Assembly (NCBI GenBank): GCA_963760285.1
Contig: CAVXCI010000001.1
Location: 1,364,001 to 1,428,000, forward strand
Reading direction: 5' to 3'
Length of the DNA stretch: 64,000 nucleotides
Origin: PALSA-278 sp963760285
GTDB taxonomy: Bacteria; Acidobacteriota; Terriglobia; Acidiferrales; UBA7541
Each line of letters begins with the position of its first letter. Position 1 is the stretch's first letter. Below the pieces are notes generated by a model. It was not told the origin of the DNA. It searched no databases and saw nothing but the letters and a program-made list of their open reading frames with translations. Below are positions 48,701 through 57,300 of this stretch, one piece after another. A program made the position numbers and the translations under genes.

Positions 48701-49624
48701 AACATCGCCGATTCCACATACAACGCCTTACAGGCCACCCTGCGCAGGACCGTCGGGCCGCTCGTGGTCAACGTGGCCTATTCCTACAGCCATTCGCTGG
48801 ATGATTCTTCTGACCGCTTCGACTCCACGTTTGTGAATGCCTACGACTTGCGTGCCAACAAGGCCAGCTCAAATTTTGATCAGCGCAATCTTCTGAACAT
48901 GAGCTACGTATACGATTTCTCCCTTTTGCCCGCCGTCCGTCACTTCAGCCGGGCTTGGAGATGGGAGAATGACCAGAAGACGGGCGGAGGATCCAACGCA
49001 GGCGCGTCCAGCAGCGCCACAGGAATATGGCATACGCTCCTCGACAATTGGGAATATACCGGCATAACCACCTTCCAATCAGGAATACCGTTCAGCGTGA
49101 TTAATGGCGCCAGCGGCGCCACTGGAATCTCCGTGCTGGATAACGCCGGGGTTGCCAACGGAATTGGGCCCGCTTCCTATCCGGACATTATTGGAGACCC
49201 ATACGGACATGGCGCCATTGTTGGTGGAGACAATCCCAATAGTTTTGGACCCATCCTGGGTAATCCCGCCGCCTTTGTTGCGCCTACAGGGCTGACCTTT
49301 GGAGACGCAGGCCGAAACGCCCTGAACAATCCCAGCCGTTTGAATTTCGACATGGCGCTGCTGAAGCATGTTAAGACGAGCGAGAGCACTACCGTGGAGT
49401 TGCGCGCGGAGGCATTTAACATCTTCAACCATCCGCAATTTCGGATTTTCAATCCCGACATCGGAAATACCGCCAACAATACCGTGAGCTGCTATGGCGG
49501 GCCAAATAATTCCGCGGGTTTTATTGGGGGCGGCGTGAACTGTCTTCTCGGCAATTCTTTCCTCCATCCCGTGGATGCCCACCGCCCGCGCACCATCCAA
49601 TTGGGCGCCAAATTCCTCTTTTAA
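45785..49624 (+). CDS. TonB-dependent receptor, Oar-like, with carboxypeptidase-regulatory-like domain
   Basis: A 1279-residue outer-membrane receptor. GTG 45785 starts directly with a signal peptide (VCLNILAVALFFLLSARPAI, then AQ). Residues about 28-110 are a CarboxypepD-regulatory-like beta-sandwich (GTISGTVTDNSGGVIPGVSV). The plug follows, with LNGRNFTQLITLTPGV, SVNGGRVEYNTFDVDGSDVL and YGRTASGTVLVTTKSGTNQF. The rest is a 22-strand-type barrel ending RPRTIQLGAKFLF with terminal Phe. This architecture is expanded in acidobacteria, where members are thought to import large organic molecules such as glycans, by analogy with SusC. The ligand is unknown. The GH-like lipoprotein 16 bases downstream may be its partner. 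Confidence 0.93.
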   Translation: MRPLKVCLNILAVALFFLLSARPAIAQQTGTISGTVTDNSGGVIPGVSVTLNRGTSAPQTASTDEQGNYSFKELPAGSYEVSFSNAGFKDFKSSAITLAAGQNVRADAVLQPAEATATVTVTGGKAAQVETENAQLAGTITEKEITAVGLNGRNFTQLITLTPGVSNQTGQDEALVGVKGSVKYSVNGGRVEYNTFDVDGSDVLNAGINGSQSTLIVYPSLDAISEVKVLTSNYGAMYGRTASGTVLVTTKSGTNQFHGDGYEFLRNEFFNARNFFDQTPKAPLYRRNDFGFTLGGPLFIPNHYNTGKDKTFFFVSEEFRYEKTPQDFNQAVPSLAERSGNFADVCPFAEPGQNGNPGQQVYFKRSAYPDCPQKSASDTAGYVLTYPGNQVPIDPNAAILLGTGVIPVPTSRTGCNSTIGSCYDASVSPSTYWREDLYRFDQDFTQNTRLMMHFIHDNWNTTTATPQWPYVQNSFPTIQNYFTGPGYSIVAHLSHVFSPTFVNDVSFGFTMDHITLTDVNGPGATWQRPAGLTVGYLFNNGFGGKVPGLVIGGNNAAYGGNGFAVDPSYVPWDHTNPTYTISDNATKVIGKHTLQFGAQYVIAQRNQINNASGVNSGDLQGIISFDNQSSLFTTGNAFADFLTGGIQSFQQESAQSKYYQRYTVAEPFFQDDWKVFPRLTLNLGLRVSLFGLWHEKYDNVYNWEPSAYNPANAADVDPLTGILLNPITQQPIPLNVNNVDPSIINGIVRCGTGFIPAGCMTNHLFNPAPRIGFAWDPFGTGTTSVRGGYGMFFEHGTGYEANTGSLEGTPPQVLNMTQNFPFGYACIGGVGTGCGGQGAYPINVNAIPTRAVWPYVQQWSFSVQRELPKNMVASVAYVGSKGTHLTAALQVNQLAPVSGTDNPFIPGEAITTAICDTFDGAEFTLNGMMLGSGQPGFTNLEAACYGTPSKIFPNPNSLREYAPGIGAIYSLRNIADSTYNALQATLRRTVGPLVVNVAYSYSHSLDDSSDRFDSTFVNAYDLRANKASSNFDQRNLLNMSYVYDFSLLPAVRHFSRAWRWENDQKTGGGSNAGASSSATGIWHTLLDNWEYTGITTFQSGIPFSVINGASGATGISVLDNAGVANGIGPASYPDIIGDPYGHGAIVGGDNPNSFGPILGNPAAFVAPTGLTFGDAGRNALNNPSRLNFDMALLKHVKTSESTTVELRAEAFNIFNHPQFRIFNPDIGNTANNTVSCYGGPNNSAGFIGGGVNCLLGNSFLHPVDAHRPRTIQLGAKFLF

Positions 49625-49640
49625 GGCGATGCCAGAAAAA

Positions 49641-51455
49641 ATGAAAAAAACATCAAGGATCTTTTCATCATTCGCAAAGAAGGACTTTATGTTTGGGCCA
49701 CTCCTATTAATCGTTTCGGTGGTCTGCCTTGTCGGTTGTGGCGGCGGCCGTTTCGGGTCCGGCGATACCATCCTGGTCTCCACTATCCCTTCATCCTTCT
49801 TCGGATTTGAGATTCAGAATCCTTGCTCGATTTCCAACACAAGCCCCGCGGGTGAATGCGCAAATCCTGAACTCCACAACTATCCCGGATTGCCTTTTGC
49901 CTGGGCGCGTTCCATTGCTCCTGGAAACCTCAAGTGGAGCGATTTGGAGCAGTGCGATCCCACCGGCGAAGTTTGTCCAATTGCCGGCTCTGGCTGCAGT
50001 AAAGATGGCCTAGGGGTCAATGGACAGCCATGCCCCACGGCGGATTTGATTCCGAATTGCCATCCAAGTTCCTTGCAACCAGGTGATCCCAACAATTGCG
50101 CGTACAATTGGACGAACTTTGATTTCTGGATAAGCATTTTCAACGCGCATGGGACCGATTGGATGTACACCGCCTACTACACGCCTGATTACTTGAGTGT
50201 TCGTGGCTCGCGCTGCACTGAAGCGGGCCAAGCGGACTTCGGGCCGGATGCCACTTGTTTAGGCGCGGCGGACGTCTGCCAGAACAAGACCGGCCTAATG
50301 TGGGGCTGCGATCCGCCTTTCGACGTAGACGCAATTCCCGGAAGCGGTCTTGCCGACGGCACGGACCAGAACTACATGTGGTTCGTAAGCGCGGTTGCAC
50401 AACACATGGAAAATGAATTTGAAACGCTTAAATACTGGGAAGTGTGGAATCAACCGGATGTTTGCTCAGAATGGAACCACAATGACCAGCCAGGAACAGA
50501 CTGCACAGTTCTGAATCCTGGCGGTGGTCCCAGCTTTGGCACGGTAACGCAGCTTGTTCGCCTGGCGACCGATGCCCGCGCGATCTTTCCACTATTCGTT
50601 TCTGGTGTGAAAATAAGCTCGCCGGCGATCGCGGACGCCGTGGCGGATGCTGGCTACATGCAACAACTTCTCTCCGTGAACACCGCGGCATTCGACTATA
50701 TCGATTATGATGCCTACTTTTCCGTCGGGCCGGGCTGCCCGAGCCAGTGTCCCGTGCCGGAAATGGAAACCGTACAATGGGCAGCGGTCGAGGTATCCGT
50801 AAATGAAGTGGGGCTGACTACCAAGCCAATCTTGGACACCGAATTCAGTTGGGGCGCGACGACCGATGTGACCGACCCTGACATGCGCGCGGCATTCGCC
50901 GCACGCAGCCACATCCTCCAGGAGTCCTACTATCCGTTGTTGGTCCGCGTGTCCTGGTACGGCGAGGATTTTCCGGTAGACTTCACGCCGAATCCTAATA
51001 ATGACAACGAACCCAACGGTGGAACCGGGGAACTGTGGGCCTCAGGGCTCACCTACTTGCAGGACAATTGTCTGCAACCCGATGGAACGCAAGGCGGCTA
51101 CGATTGCCCCGCGGGACTGGCCGTGAGCCGGATTGCGAAATGGACGGTGGGAACAAGTTTCCTTGCGGGTTGCACATGTTCCGCCAGCCCCAACGGCGGC
51201 TCATGTTCGGCGACTCCGCCCTCGGGAATCTGGCAGTGCCCCATTGCGGGCAGCAACGCTTATCGCGGATTGATCGTCTGGGACAGCACGGCTACAGCAT
51301 TTCCCTGCCTCAATTTGCCTTGCGGCAACACTATATTCACAGTGCCATCTCAATACCCGGCGGATTGGCAGGACCTGAATGGAGACATAACGCAGTTGGA
51401 TGGCGCCGCTACTGTCTTGATAGGGGCCAAGCCGATTCTTCTGGAGAATGAATAG
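49641..51455 (+). CDS. Lipoprotein with glycoside-hydrolase clan A-like fold; Gln at acid/base position
   Basis: A 604-residue lipoprotein (start MKKTSRIFSSFAKKDF; ATG 49629 and 49689 are alternatives, the last with AAGGA four bases upstream). Lipobox LVGC is at about Cys33. The body resembles GH39/GH5-type barrels: FDFWISIFNAHGTDWMYTAY, LKYWEVWNQPDVCSEW and TTKPILDTEFSWGATTDV. In clan A enzymes the first motif is normally W-N-E-P. Here codon CAA at 50451 gives Gln271 instead of the acid/base Glu, while Glu401 stands at the nucleophile position. More than 20 Cys residues suggest many disulfides. The 16-base gap to the TonB receptor suggests co-transcription. It may be a glycan-binding protein or a hydrolase with altered mechanism. 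Confidence 0.6.
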   Translation: MKKTSRIFSSFAKKDFMFGPLLLIVSVVCLVGCGGGRFGSGDTILVSTIPSSFFGFEIQNPCSISNTSPAGECANPELHNYPGLPFAWARSIAPGNLKWSDLEQCDPTGEVCPIAGSGCSKDGLGVNGQPCPTADLIPNCHPSSLQPGDPNNCAYNWTNFDFWISIFNAHGTDWMYTAYYTPDYLSVRGSRCTEAGQADFGPDATCLGAADVCQNKTGLMWGCDPPFDVDAIPGSGLADGTDQNYMWFVSAVAQHMENEFETLKYWEVWNQPDVCSEWNHNDQPGTDCTVLNPGGGPSFGTVTQLVRLATDARAIFPLFVSGVKISSPAIADAVADAGYMQQLLSVNTAAFDYIDYDAYFSVGPGCPSQCPVPEMETVQWAAVEVSVNEVGLTTKPILDTEFSWGATTDVTDPDMRAAFAARSHILQESYYPLLVRVSWYGEDFPVDFTPNPNNDNEPNGGTGELWASGLTYLQDNCLQPDGTQGGYDCPAGLAVSRIAKWTVGTSFLAGCTCSASPNGGSCSATPPSGIWQCPIAGSNAYRGLIVWDSTATAFPCLNLPCGNTIFTVPSQYPADWQDLNGDITQLDGAATVLIGAKPILLENE

Positions 51456-51528
51456 CCACGCAGCGCGGTGGAGGCGGGCAAAATTGCAGTTAGAAATACG
51501 TTCGCAGCTGTTTTAATTTCAAAGTTTG

Positions 51529-53385
51529 CTATTTCCCCGGACGCAGCGCCGCCGAGGTTGGCTCCTTGACGGGTTCGGTGTGTGAACCCAGTTGCAGCAC
51601 CAGCATCTTGCCATCGGTCACAATTTCATCTCCGGTGGCATTCCCTGCTTTCCGCGGCGCTCCGGGCCGGTCCACCATTGCATAGCCATTGGCTACGCCC
51701 GCGAAAAGCAAATCCGTCTTGATCCAATCGCGTTCACGATCTACGTGCGGGTCAATGCGATGGAACCACTTTGTACCCTTCTTGCCGTTGCCCAGGGCGA
51801 TATCATGCGTGGCAGCGCCCACCCACACTTCCCGGCCTTGATAGAGAAAAGTTTGCTTATAAACTCGGATATGGTGCCTTTTGGCTAGAGTGTCCAGACC
51901 CTTTTGGAAAACCGTGTCGGGCGGCGCGCCATTGAGAAGGAGCAAAGAGACAGGCGCATTGGAGTAACCGCTTTGCCGGAGGGTGGCCTGAAATGTTTTG
52001 AGGCCGGTCTTCGCGCTGAGTTCATCGGTTTCTGTCCATCCCGCCTCCTGAAAACTTCCCTCCACCTGTTGTTCCGTGCCGATGAACATCACATTGGTGA
52101 GGTCGGAAGGGATTTTATCTTTCGTTTGCGTGCGCAGCGGGGCTTCCTTCACCGTCTTCTGTAGATCGGGAGTCACTTTCAGTTCCGGCCATCCTGCCCA
52201 CGTCTCCTTTTCCTTCAACATCGACGGCCGTATCACTTGGATCCTCATGTCTGTCCCGGCGGGGAAATAAATTTCGCGGCGAATGCTCAACCCATATACC
52301 GACTGAACGCCCTTTACCGCGTATCCCGCGATGGGATTCACCACACCCACGGCGGAGAGGGCCAGCGAAACTTTTGAAGAGGCATGGGGCTGGACGATGC
52401 CCAGAATTTCGTTGTTGCGGACTGTTTCCCGCGCATTGTCCACCTCGATCACACGCGAATAGAGTGGAGTCTTCTGACCGTCCTTGTAAACGATATTGGA
52501 AAAGTCCAAAACAATGCGCGGGCGCGAGTATTTGTCTGGAGCCTTTTGCGCCAGCAGAATTGTGCCGTCAATCTTCGTGCCGGGCGCCAAGACAAGGTCC
52601 CTGTCCTTATAAACAGGCGCCGTCACGACGCCTTCGATGGGATCTCCGGTTCTGGATTGGTCGCTGTATGCGGGTGTCTCAAGCTGTATCGGTATGGTCA
52701 GTCCGGGCGATAAATTCGCATTCATTGATGCCGCGACTCTGGCCTGCTGAAGGTGGGCGTCGCCAGTCTGCATAGTTTCGAAAAAGTGAAAAGAGGCGGC
52801 CAAAAACCCGCTGGTCGCTCCATGCTCCAGCAACAAGGTTTGCATTTCAAAGTTGGGTGAGTAGAGCAGGTAATCCAGCGCCGTATCATTGTAGGCGTCC
52901 TCATGGTTAAGCCTCACCCCATGCTGAATGAGCAAGTCAGCAATCTGTTCGTAGCCAACTATAATCTTGGGCTTGATTGCGTAGCTGGAGCCGAACACCG
53001 CCCAGTGCAATGCGGTGCGGCCTTGGGCATCCACAAAATTGACGTCGCCGCCCTCCTGGATGATTTGGCGTGCCGCCTCCAGCTGATTCAAGGTGGGCTG
53101 TTCTTTTGTTTCCCGTGTAGCCTTGTAGAGAACTTGGATGAGCTGCGAATCCTTGGAGGTGTCGATTTGGATCGCCGCGGGCGCTTGGTCTTCATCTTCG
53201 GTCTTCTCATCCGATTCCTGCTTTTTGTCAGCAGACTGACCAACCGAATCCCGCGACTTTGCCTCCTCTGTGCTCCATGTGGACGCGAAAACGGAAACAC
53301 GGGAAGGCCATCCGAATGCTGCCGCGGCGAACACCACGAGCAGCGTGAGAAGACACTTCGCAACTATATTCAGATTGCGGGTCAC
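51529..53385 (-). CDS. Exported ankyrin-repeat protein with LssY-like C-terminal domain
   Basis: A 618-residue protein from GTG 53385 (AGGGGAA seven bases upstream); the frame is open to 53508 but the extra sequence lacks a signal. The N-terminal segment LNIVAKCLLTLLVVFAAAAF is a signal peptide. A charged linker follows, then two to three ankyrin repeats (GRTALHWAVFGSSY, IADLLIQHGVRLNHEDAYND, TALDYLLYSPNFEMQTLLLE). The middle region is beta-rich and unassigned. The last 170 residues match from memory the LssY C-terminal domain: FQATLRQSGYSNAPVSLLLL, RHHIRVYKQTFLYQGREVWV and WFHRIDPHVDRERDWIKTDL. The LssY domain is usually attached to membrane phosphatase-like proteins, so fusion to ankyrins in an exported protein is unusual. 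Confidence 0.65.
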   Translation of the reverse strand: MTRNLNIVAKCLLTLLVVFAAAAFGWPSRVSVFASTWSTEEAKSRDSVGQSADKKQESDEKTEDEDQAPAAIQIDTSKDSQLIQVLYKATRETKEQPTLNQLEAARQIIQEGGDVNFVDAQGRTALHWAVFGSSYAIKPKIIVGYEQIADLLIQHGVRLNHEDAYNDTALDYLLYSPNFEMQTLLLEHGATSGFLAASFHFFETMQTGDAHLQQARVAASMNANLSPGLTIPIQLETPAYSDQSRTGDPIEGVVTAPVYKDRDLVLAPGTKIDGTILLAQKAPDKYSRPRIVLDFSNIVYKDGQKTPLYSRVIEVDNARETVRNNEILGIVQPHASSKVSLALSAVGVVNPIAGYAVKGVQSVYGLSIRREIYFPAGTDMRIQVIRPSMLKEKETWAGWPELKVTPDLQKTVKEAPLRTQTKDKIPSDLTNVMFIGTEQQVEGSFQEAGWTETDELSAKTGLKTFQATLRQSGYSNAPVSLLLLNGAPPDTVFQKGLDTLAKRHHIRVYKQTFLYQGREVWVGAATHDIALGNGKKGTKWFHRIDPHVDRERDWIKTDLLFAGVANGYAMVDRPGAPRKAGNATGDEIVTDGKMLVLQLGSHTEPVKEPTSAALRPGK

Positions 53386-53583
53386 GGCCAGGTTCCCCTT
53401 GTTGAATTCACAAACGATGACCGACTCGGATAATGCGCACAGACCGGTTTGGCGGAGGAATTGTAACATCGCCGTTGACATCTCGGTGATTATTTTGCTC
53501 CGCGTCAAAACTCTCGCTTAATGATTCCATCTGAAGGGGTTGGGTCTGCGTAGATCACGGTTGGGACGGGGAAAGGCCGCGTT

Positions 53584-54741
53584 TCACTCTCCGTGCGCTA
53601 CCACGGTCCTGGAGAGTTTCTCTGTTACTTCGCGTTCGCCATTGCGGAAATCCGCGCGCTGGCCCGGTAGATACAGCTCGGCATTACACCATACAATTCC
53701 CGGCCACTTGTTCATGTCCTTATATATTTCCAGAGATTCCTCGAGCAGCCCGTTCTCTTCCAGCCCGTCGGCCATATAATCCCGCAGAACTCCGCGCCCT
53801 TCGTTCATTGCCCATGCGCGCCGCAAGAGCTCTAACCCCTTTTTCTGCTGGCCTGTGGCCACGAGGATTTCGCCTTGCAAACGCAGCCGGGAGATTTCTA
53901 ATACGGGTAATTGCGAGTTCATGTCCGCGGGACGGAGTACATTCCGGGCATCTGAGTCAAACCCATTTCTTGCCAGCAAAGTCCCCGCATCCACACGTTT
54001 TCTGTCGTCCGGCTGTAGCGCCAGCGACTTGATCGCTGCGTCGCGCCCCCGAGTTCGATCACCCATTCGAAAACTTACATACGACAATCCCGCCAGTTTA
54101 TCCGCCTGCCAGGCGATATTCCCACTGGCTTCGTCCGCGCGAATGCCTTGTTCAAGAATGTTTGCGGCTTCCTGATATTGGCCCATTTCAGCCAGAGCTC
54201 CGGCCTGCAGATGATAGCTGTCGCTGATAAGGAGCTCGTCGCCGGATTGGCGCAAGCCGGCGAAGAGCGCGACGGCGCGCGCGTAATCTCCCAGAGTGGC
54301 CCTCAATTCACCTTCCGCACGATCCGCATAACCCTGAGCACCCATCTGTCGCAAACGTGCAATCCATTTTTCCGCTTCGGCTTGTTGCCCCAAAGCCACA
54401 TAAAATCGCGCCAGGCGTTCGGGCATGTACAGGCTCTCGGGAGCAATTGCCCGCGCCTGTGTCAGCAACGCGATGGCCTGATCCGGATGGCCCATGGTCA
54501 TATTGATGTCCGCCCGGTAAAACGCGCCCAGAAAATCGTTGGGGAAGTGGACGGAATAGGCATGGAAGATATCGTCGGCTTTCTTGTAGCTGCCGGTGTC
54601 GTTGGCAAATATGCCCGTAATTCTTAATTGTTCGCGTGGCGTAACATCCCTCGGCTCGGCAGCCGCACCGGTGTTGGACAGGTTCGCGATTAGCATCGCC
54701 TTCTGCCACGCGGCTTCCGCATCGTCGTACCTCCCCATCAT
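53584..54741 (-). CDS. TPR region, C-terminal part of the upstream kinase gene after a frameshift
   Basis: A 385-residue all-helical open frame with about nine tetratricopeptide repeats: GRYDDAEAAWQKAMLIANLS, GSYKKADDIFHAYSVHFPND, GHPDQAIALLTQARAIAPES, GQQAEAEKWIARLRQMGAQG, GDYARAVALFAGLRQSGDEL and GQYQEAANILEQGIRADEAS. Its first repeat is incomplete. The missing half is the end of the kinase ORF (DEAIVQDPNFAIAYMRRADL), which stops at 54744. A single indel at 54735-54750 would join them into one protein of about 1030 residues, the usual kinase-TPR layout. Less likely, two genes are translated by stop-start coupling. The TPRs are expected to be periplasmic and bind partners. Confidence 0.7.
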   Translation of the reverse strand: MMGRYDDAEAAWQKAMLIANLSNTGAAAEPRDVTPREQLRITGIFANDTGSYKKADDIFHAYSVHFPNDFLGAFYRADINMTMGHPDQAIALLTQARAIAPESLYMPERLARFYVALGQQAEAEKWIARLRQMGAQGYADRAEGELRATLGDYARAVALFAGLRQSGDELLISDSYHLQAGALAEMGQYQEAANILEQGIRADEASGNIAWQADKLAGLSYVSFRMGDRTRGRDAAIKSLALQPDDRKRVDAGTLLARNGFDSDARNVLRPADMNSQLPVLEISRLRLQGEILVATGQQKKGLELLRRAWAMNEGRGVLRDYMADGLEENGLLEESLEIYKDMNKWPGIVWCNAELYLPGQRADFRNGEREVTEKLSRTVVAHGE

Positions 54742-54743
54742 GT

Positions 54744-56684
54744 CTAGAGATCCGCCCGGCGCATATAGGCAATGGCAAAATTTGGATCCTGCACGATGGC
54801 TTCATCGAGAAGCGCAACGGAATCCGTCATGCGTTGCTCCGCGGCAAGTTTCTGTGCCGAGGAATAGAGCCGAAGAGCGTCCCAATTGTCCGTGGTCACC
54901 TCTTGGGGAGGAGTGTCCGTGTTTTGGATGTCTTTGACCGCTTCGCCGGACTGGCGGCGAATCCAGTCGGAAGCCCTTTGTACTACTTGAAAGAAGTCCT
55001 TCTTGCTGGATGCCGAATCGCCGAAATGCCAAACGGTCGCCGCCTGATTTGGATTGTCCACCACGCGCTCCAATCGGATTTCCAGTTTCAATTGGTCGGC
55101 AATTCGTGAAATAGTTCCGAAAATCACCAATGGCGACCCGACCCGGAGCGCCACCTGTCGCAACTGGCGGGGTTCCAGCGCTTCCTTTGCGGGTTCCTGG
55201 CGCGTGTTGCTTTGGCCGCCGCGTTTCATCAATCGCAAAATTTCGTCAATTCTTCCTTCGGGAACCAGGTTGAGATATGCCGATTGCTCCAACTGGCTTC
55301 GCAGTAGCTCCGTTACACTGTCCAGGTCTCGATCGCCGCTCTCATTGCGAATTTCCGCAAGCACAACCTGCGACCCTGGCCCGGTTTGCATGGCATTCAA
55401 CCGCTTTGAGTAGTACCAACTGGCTAGAACAATGAGCGCCAGGGCCATAACCATTCCGCCGAGGGGAATCGCTGCCTTCCAGGGTTTCCTGGCGGCTGAT
55501 ACACGTCGTTTTGGCGTTGCGATTGGCTCATCCGAGGCAACGAGAACCTGCGAGGAAGGATGGAGCAGGGCTTCCGACACCTCACGCACGGACTGGAACC
55601 GGTCCGCCGGATCAATCTGGAGACATTTCAAGATCACACTGTCCCAGATGGGATCCAAATCTGGAATGACGAAGCACGGTGCGGGAGGCACGGTTTTGAC
55701 GCGCCGAAAGACCGCCAGCGGTCCTGCCTCCGCGAACGGACGGCTGCCGGTCAGCATCTCATACATCACCAAACCCAGAGCGTAGATATCCGTTGCGGGA
55801 GTGGCTGAATGACCTTCGAGCTGCTCAGGCGCCATATAGGCGAGCGTGCCCGGGATAGCGCCTCCTGACGTCAATTCTTCCTTCCATGCTTTCTGATCAA
55901 TTTCCGCCGCCCTGGCGATCCCGAAATCCATCGCCACCGCCGTGGCTCTCGAGCACTCGCTCGACGCCATTCCAGCAGCGGTCTGCCGGAAAGTGAGCAT
56001 AACGTTTGAGGGTTTGAAATCGCGGTGGATCACGCCCGCTTCATGCGCCGCGGCCAGGGCGCTCACCATATCTTCGATCAGGGGCAACGCTTCCGCAGGT
56101 GAGAATCCATCCTTTCGGCGAATGGCGGCTGCGAGGGTTTCCCCCTCGAGAAAGGTCATCGTAAGGAAAACGATCTCTTGGGGAGCTCTCTGGGGGCAGG
56201 CAGGAAGCTCATGGCGGCCAATATCAAAAATGCGGCACACTCCGGGGTGCGTCACCCGGCGTGACAGCTGAATCTCTCTCTTAAACCTCTCCAGTGCCCG
56301 CGCATCCGAGCAGAAAGCGCTGCGCACGATTTTCAGGGCTACTCTTTCGCGCAGCTCCAAATCGCGGGCTTCGTAGACCTCAGACATCCCACCCTGCGCC
56401 AGCATGCGGACAATTTCAAAGCGTCCTGAAATCAACTCTTTTTCTTGCAAGGTGGGGCCAGTGGGAGGATTGCCCCCGTCAATGGGGGAATCCGGCACGG
56501 AGAAGGGAGGAGTGAGCAGGAATTCGCCGGCCCGCGAATAACTTTCCAGCAAGCTGATGATTTCCGCTTGAAGCGTTTCATCGCCCTTGCAGGCCTTGGC
56601 GACAAATTGCGCGCGCTCTGATTCCGGCAGTGACAGTGCGGAGTCGAAAACTTCCTTGATCTGCTCCCTTTGGTCTGACTTCAT
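54744..56684 (-). CDS. Transmembrane Ser/Thr protein kinase (Hanks type)
   Basis: A 646-residue open frame. Residues 1-80 are a helical N-terminal extension (ESERAQFVAKACKGDETLQA) typical of kinases encoded with SigK-type sigma factors. The kinase domain spans about 88-375: Gly-rich loop QGGMSEVYEA, Lys118 in VALKIV, HRDFKPSNVML (His220-Asp222), DFG at 253-255 and GTLAYMAPEQLEG. One transmembrane helix lies at about 404-424 (AIPLGGMVMALALIVLASWY). Outside it is a domain resembling those ahead of TPRs in acidobacterial kinases (RIADQLKLEIRLERVVDNPN), then the first TPR. The ATG is one base after the sigma factor stop, so the two are co-transcribed and probably act together. Confidence 0.9.
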   Translation of the reverse strand: MKSDQREQIKEVFDSALSLPESERAQFVAKACKGDETLQAEIISLLESYSRAGEFLLTPPFSVPDSPIDGGNPPTGPTLQEKELISGRFEIVRMLAQGGMSEVYEARDLELRERVALKIVRSAFCSDARALERFKREIQLSRRVTHPGVCRIFDIGRHELPACPQRAPQEIVFLTMTFLEGETLAAAIRRKDGFSPAEALPLIEDMVSALAAAHEAGVIHRDFKPSNVMLTFRQTAAGMASSECSRATAVAMDFGIARAAEIDQKAWKEELTSGGAIPGTLAYMAPEQLEGHSATPATDIYALGLVMYEMLTGSRPFAEAGPLAVFRRVKTVPPAPCFVIPDLDPIWDSVILKCLQIDPADRFQSVREVSEALLHPSSQVLVASDEPIATPKRRVSAARKPWKAAIPLGGMVMALALIVLASWYYSKRLNAMQTGPGSQVVLAEIRNESGDRDLDSVTELLRSQLEQSAYLNLVPEGRIDEILRLMKRGGQSNTRQEPAKEALEPRQLRQVALRVGSPLVIFGTISRIADQLKLEIRLERVVDNPNQAATVWHFGDSASSKKDFFQVVQRASDWIRRQSGEAVKDIQNTDTPPQEVTTDNWDALRLYSSAQKLAAEQRMTDSVALLDEAIVQDPNFAIAYMRRADL

Positions 56685-56685
56685 T

Positions 56686-57300
56686 TCACGGCCTGTCGGT
56701 CTCTACGCTCGGCCCGGAAGAAGGCTTGTCGGAGCCGGAAATCTCCCGGTATAACCAGGCGCGCGCGATGTTCCATTCCCGCCGAACCGTCCGGGTGGAT
56801 ATGCCCAGAATTTCGGCGATTTCTTCTTCACTCAGCCCTGCAAAAAAGCGGAGTTCCACAATTTCTTCCTGGCGCGGTTCATCCTTCGCCAGGCGGGAAA
56901 GGGCCTCATCCAAGTCCAACAATTCGGATGAAATATCCATCGCCATGGTAACCGCCTGATCCAGACTCACCGTGATGGTGGGGCCGCTGTTTTTTGCCCT
57001 TAATCTGAATTTCGACCGGGCATGGTCAATCAAGATGTGGCGCATCGCCTGTGCGGCCATGCCATAGAAGTGCTTGCGGCTTTCCCATTCGACGGCAGCG
57101 CTTCCAAACAGCCGGATGTAGACCTCATTGATCAGCGCGGTAGCCTGGATGGTGGGCGCCCGGTGCTCGTTCCTCAGATACTGGCTGGCTAGTCGGCGCA
57201 GTTCCCGGTAGACGATGGGAATGAGCCTTTCCCTGGCAGCCTCGTCACCCTCCTTAATTTTGGAGAGCAGCAGCGTGACTTCACCCGATAGTTGTTCCAT
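56686..57300 (-). CDS. ECF RNA polymerase sigma factor, SigK/TIGR02999 type
   Basis: A 204-residue sigma70-family regulator. Region 2 is at about residues 20-90 (ARERLIPIVYRELRRLASQY, HRAPTIQATALINEVYIRLF, KHFYGMAAQAMRHILIDHAR), the pattern of the ECF group whose genes sit beside Ser/Thr kinases in acidobacteria and planctomycetes. Region 4 is at about 125-185 (RFFAGLSEEEIAEILGISTR, then TVRREWNIARAWLYREI). ATG 57300 is preferred, with GAGGG five bases upstream; an in-frame ATG at 57318 has its AAGG too close. No anti-sigma factor gene is visible; the adjacent kinase is the likely regulator. Promoter-region tandem repeats lie at 57337-57352. Confidence 0.9.
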   Translation of the reverse strand: MEQLSGEVTLLLSKIKEGDEAARERLIPIVYRELRRLASQYLRNEHRAPTIQATALINEVYIRLFGSAAVEWESRKHFYGMAAQAMRHILIDHARSKFRLRAKNSGPTITVSLDQAVTMAMDISSELLDLDEALSRLAKDEPRQEEIVELRFFAGLSEEEIAEILGISTRTVRREWNIARAWLYREISGSDKPSSGPSVETDRP

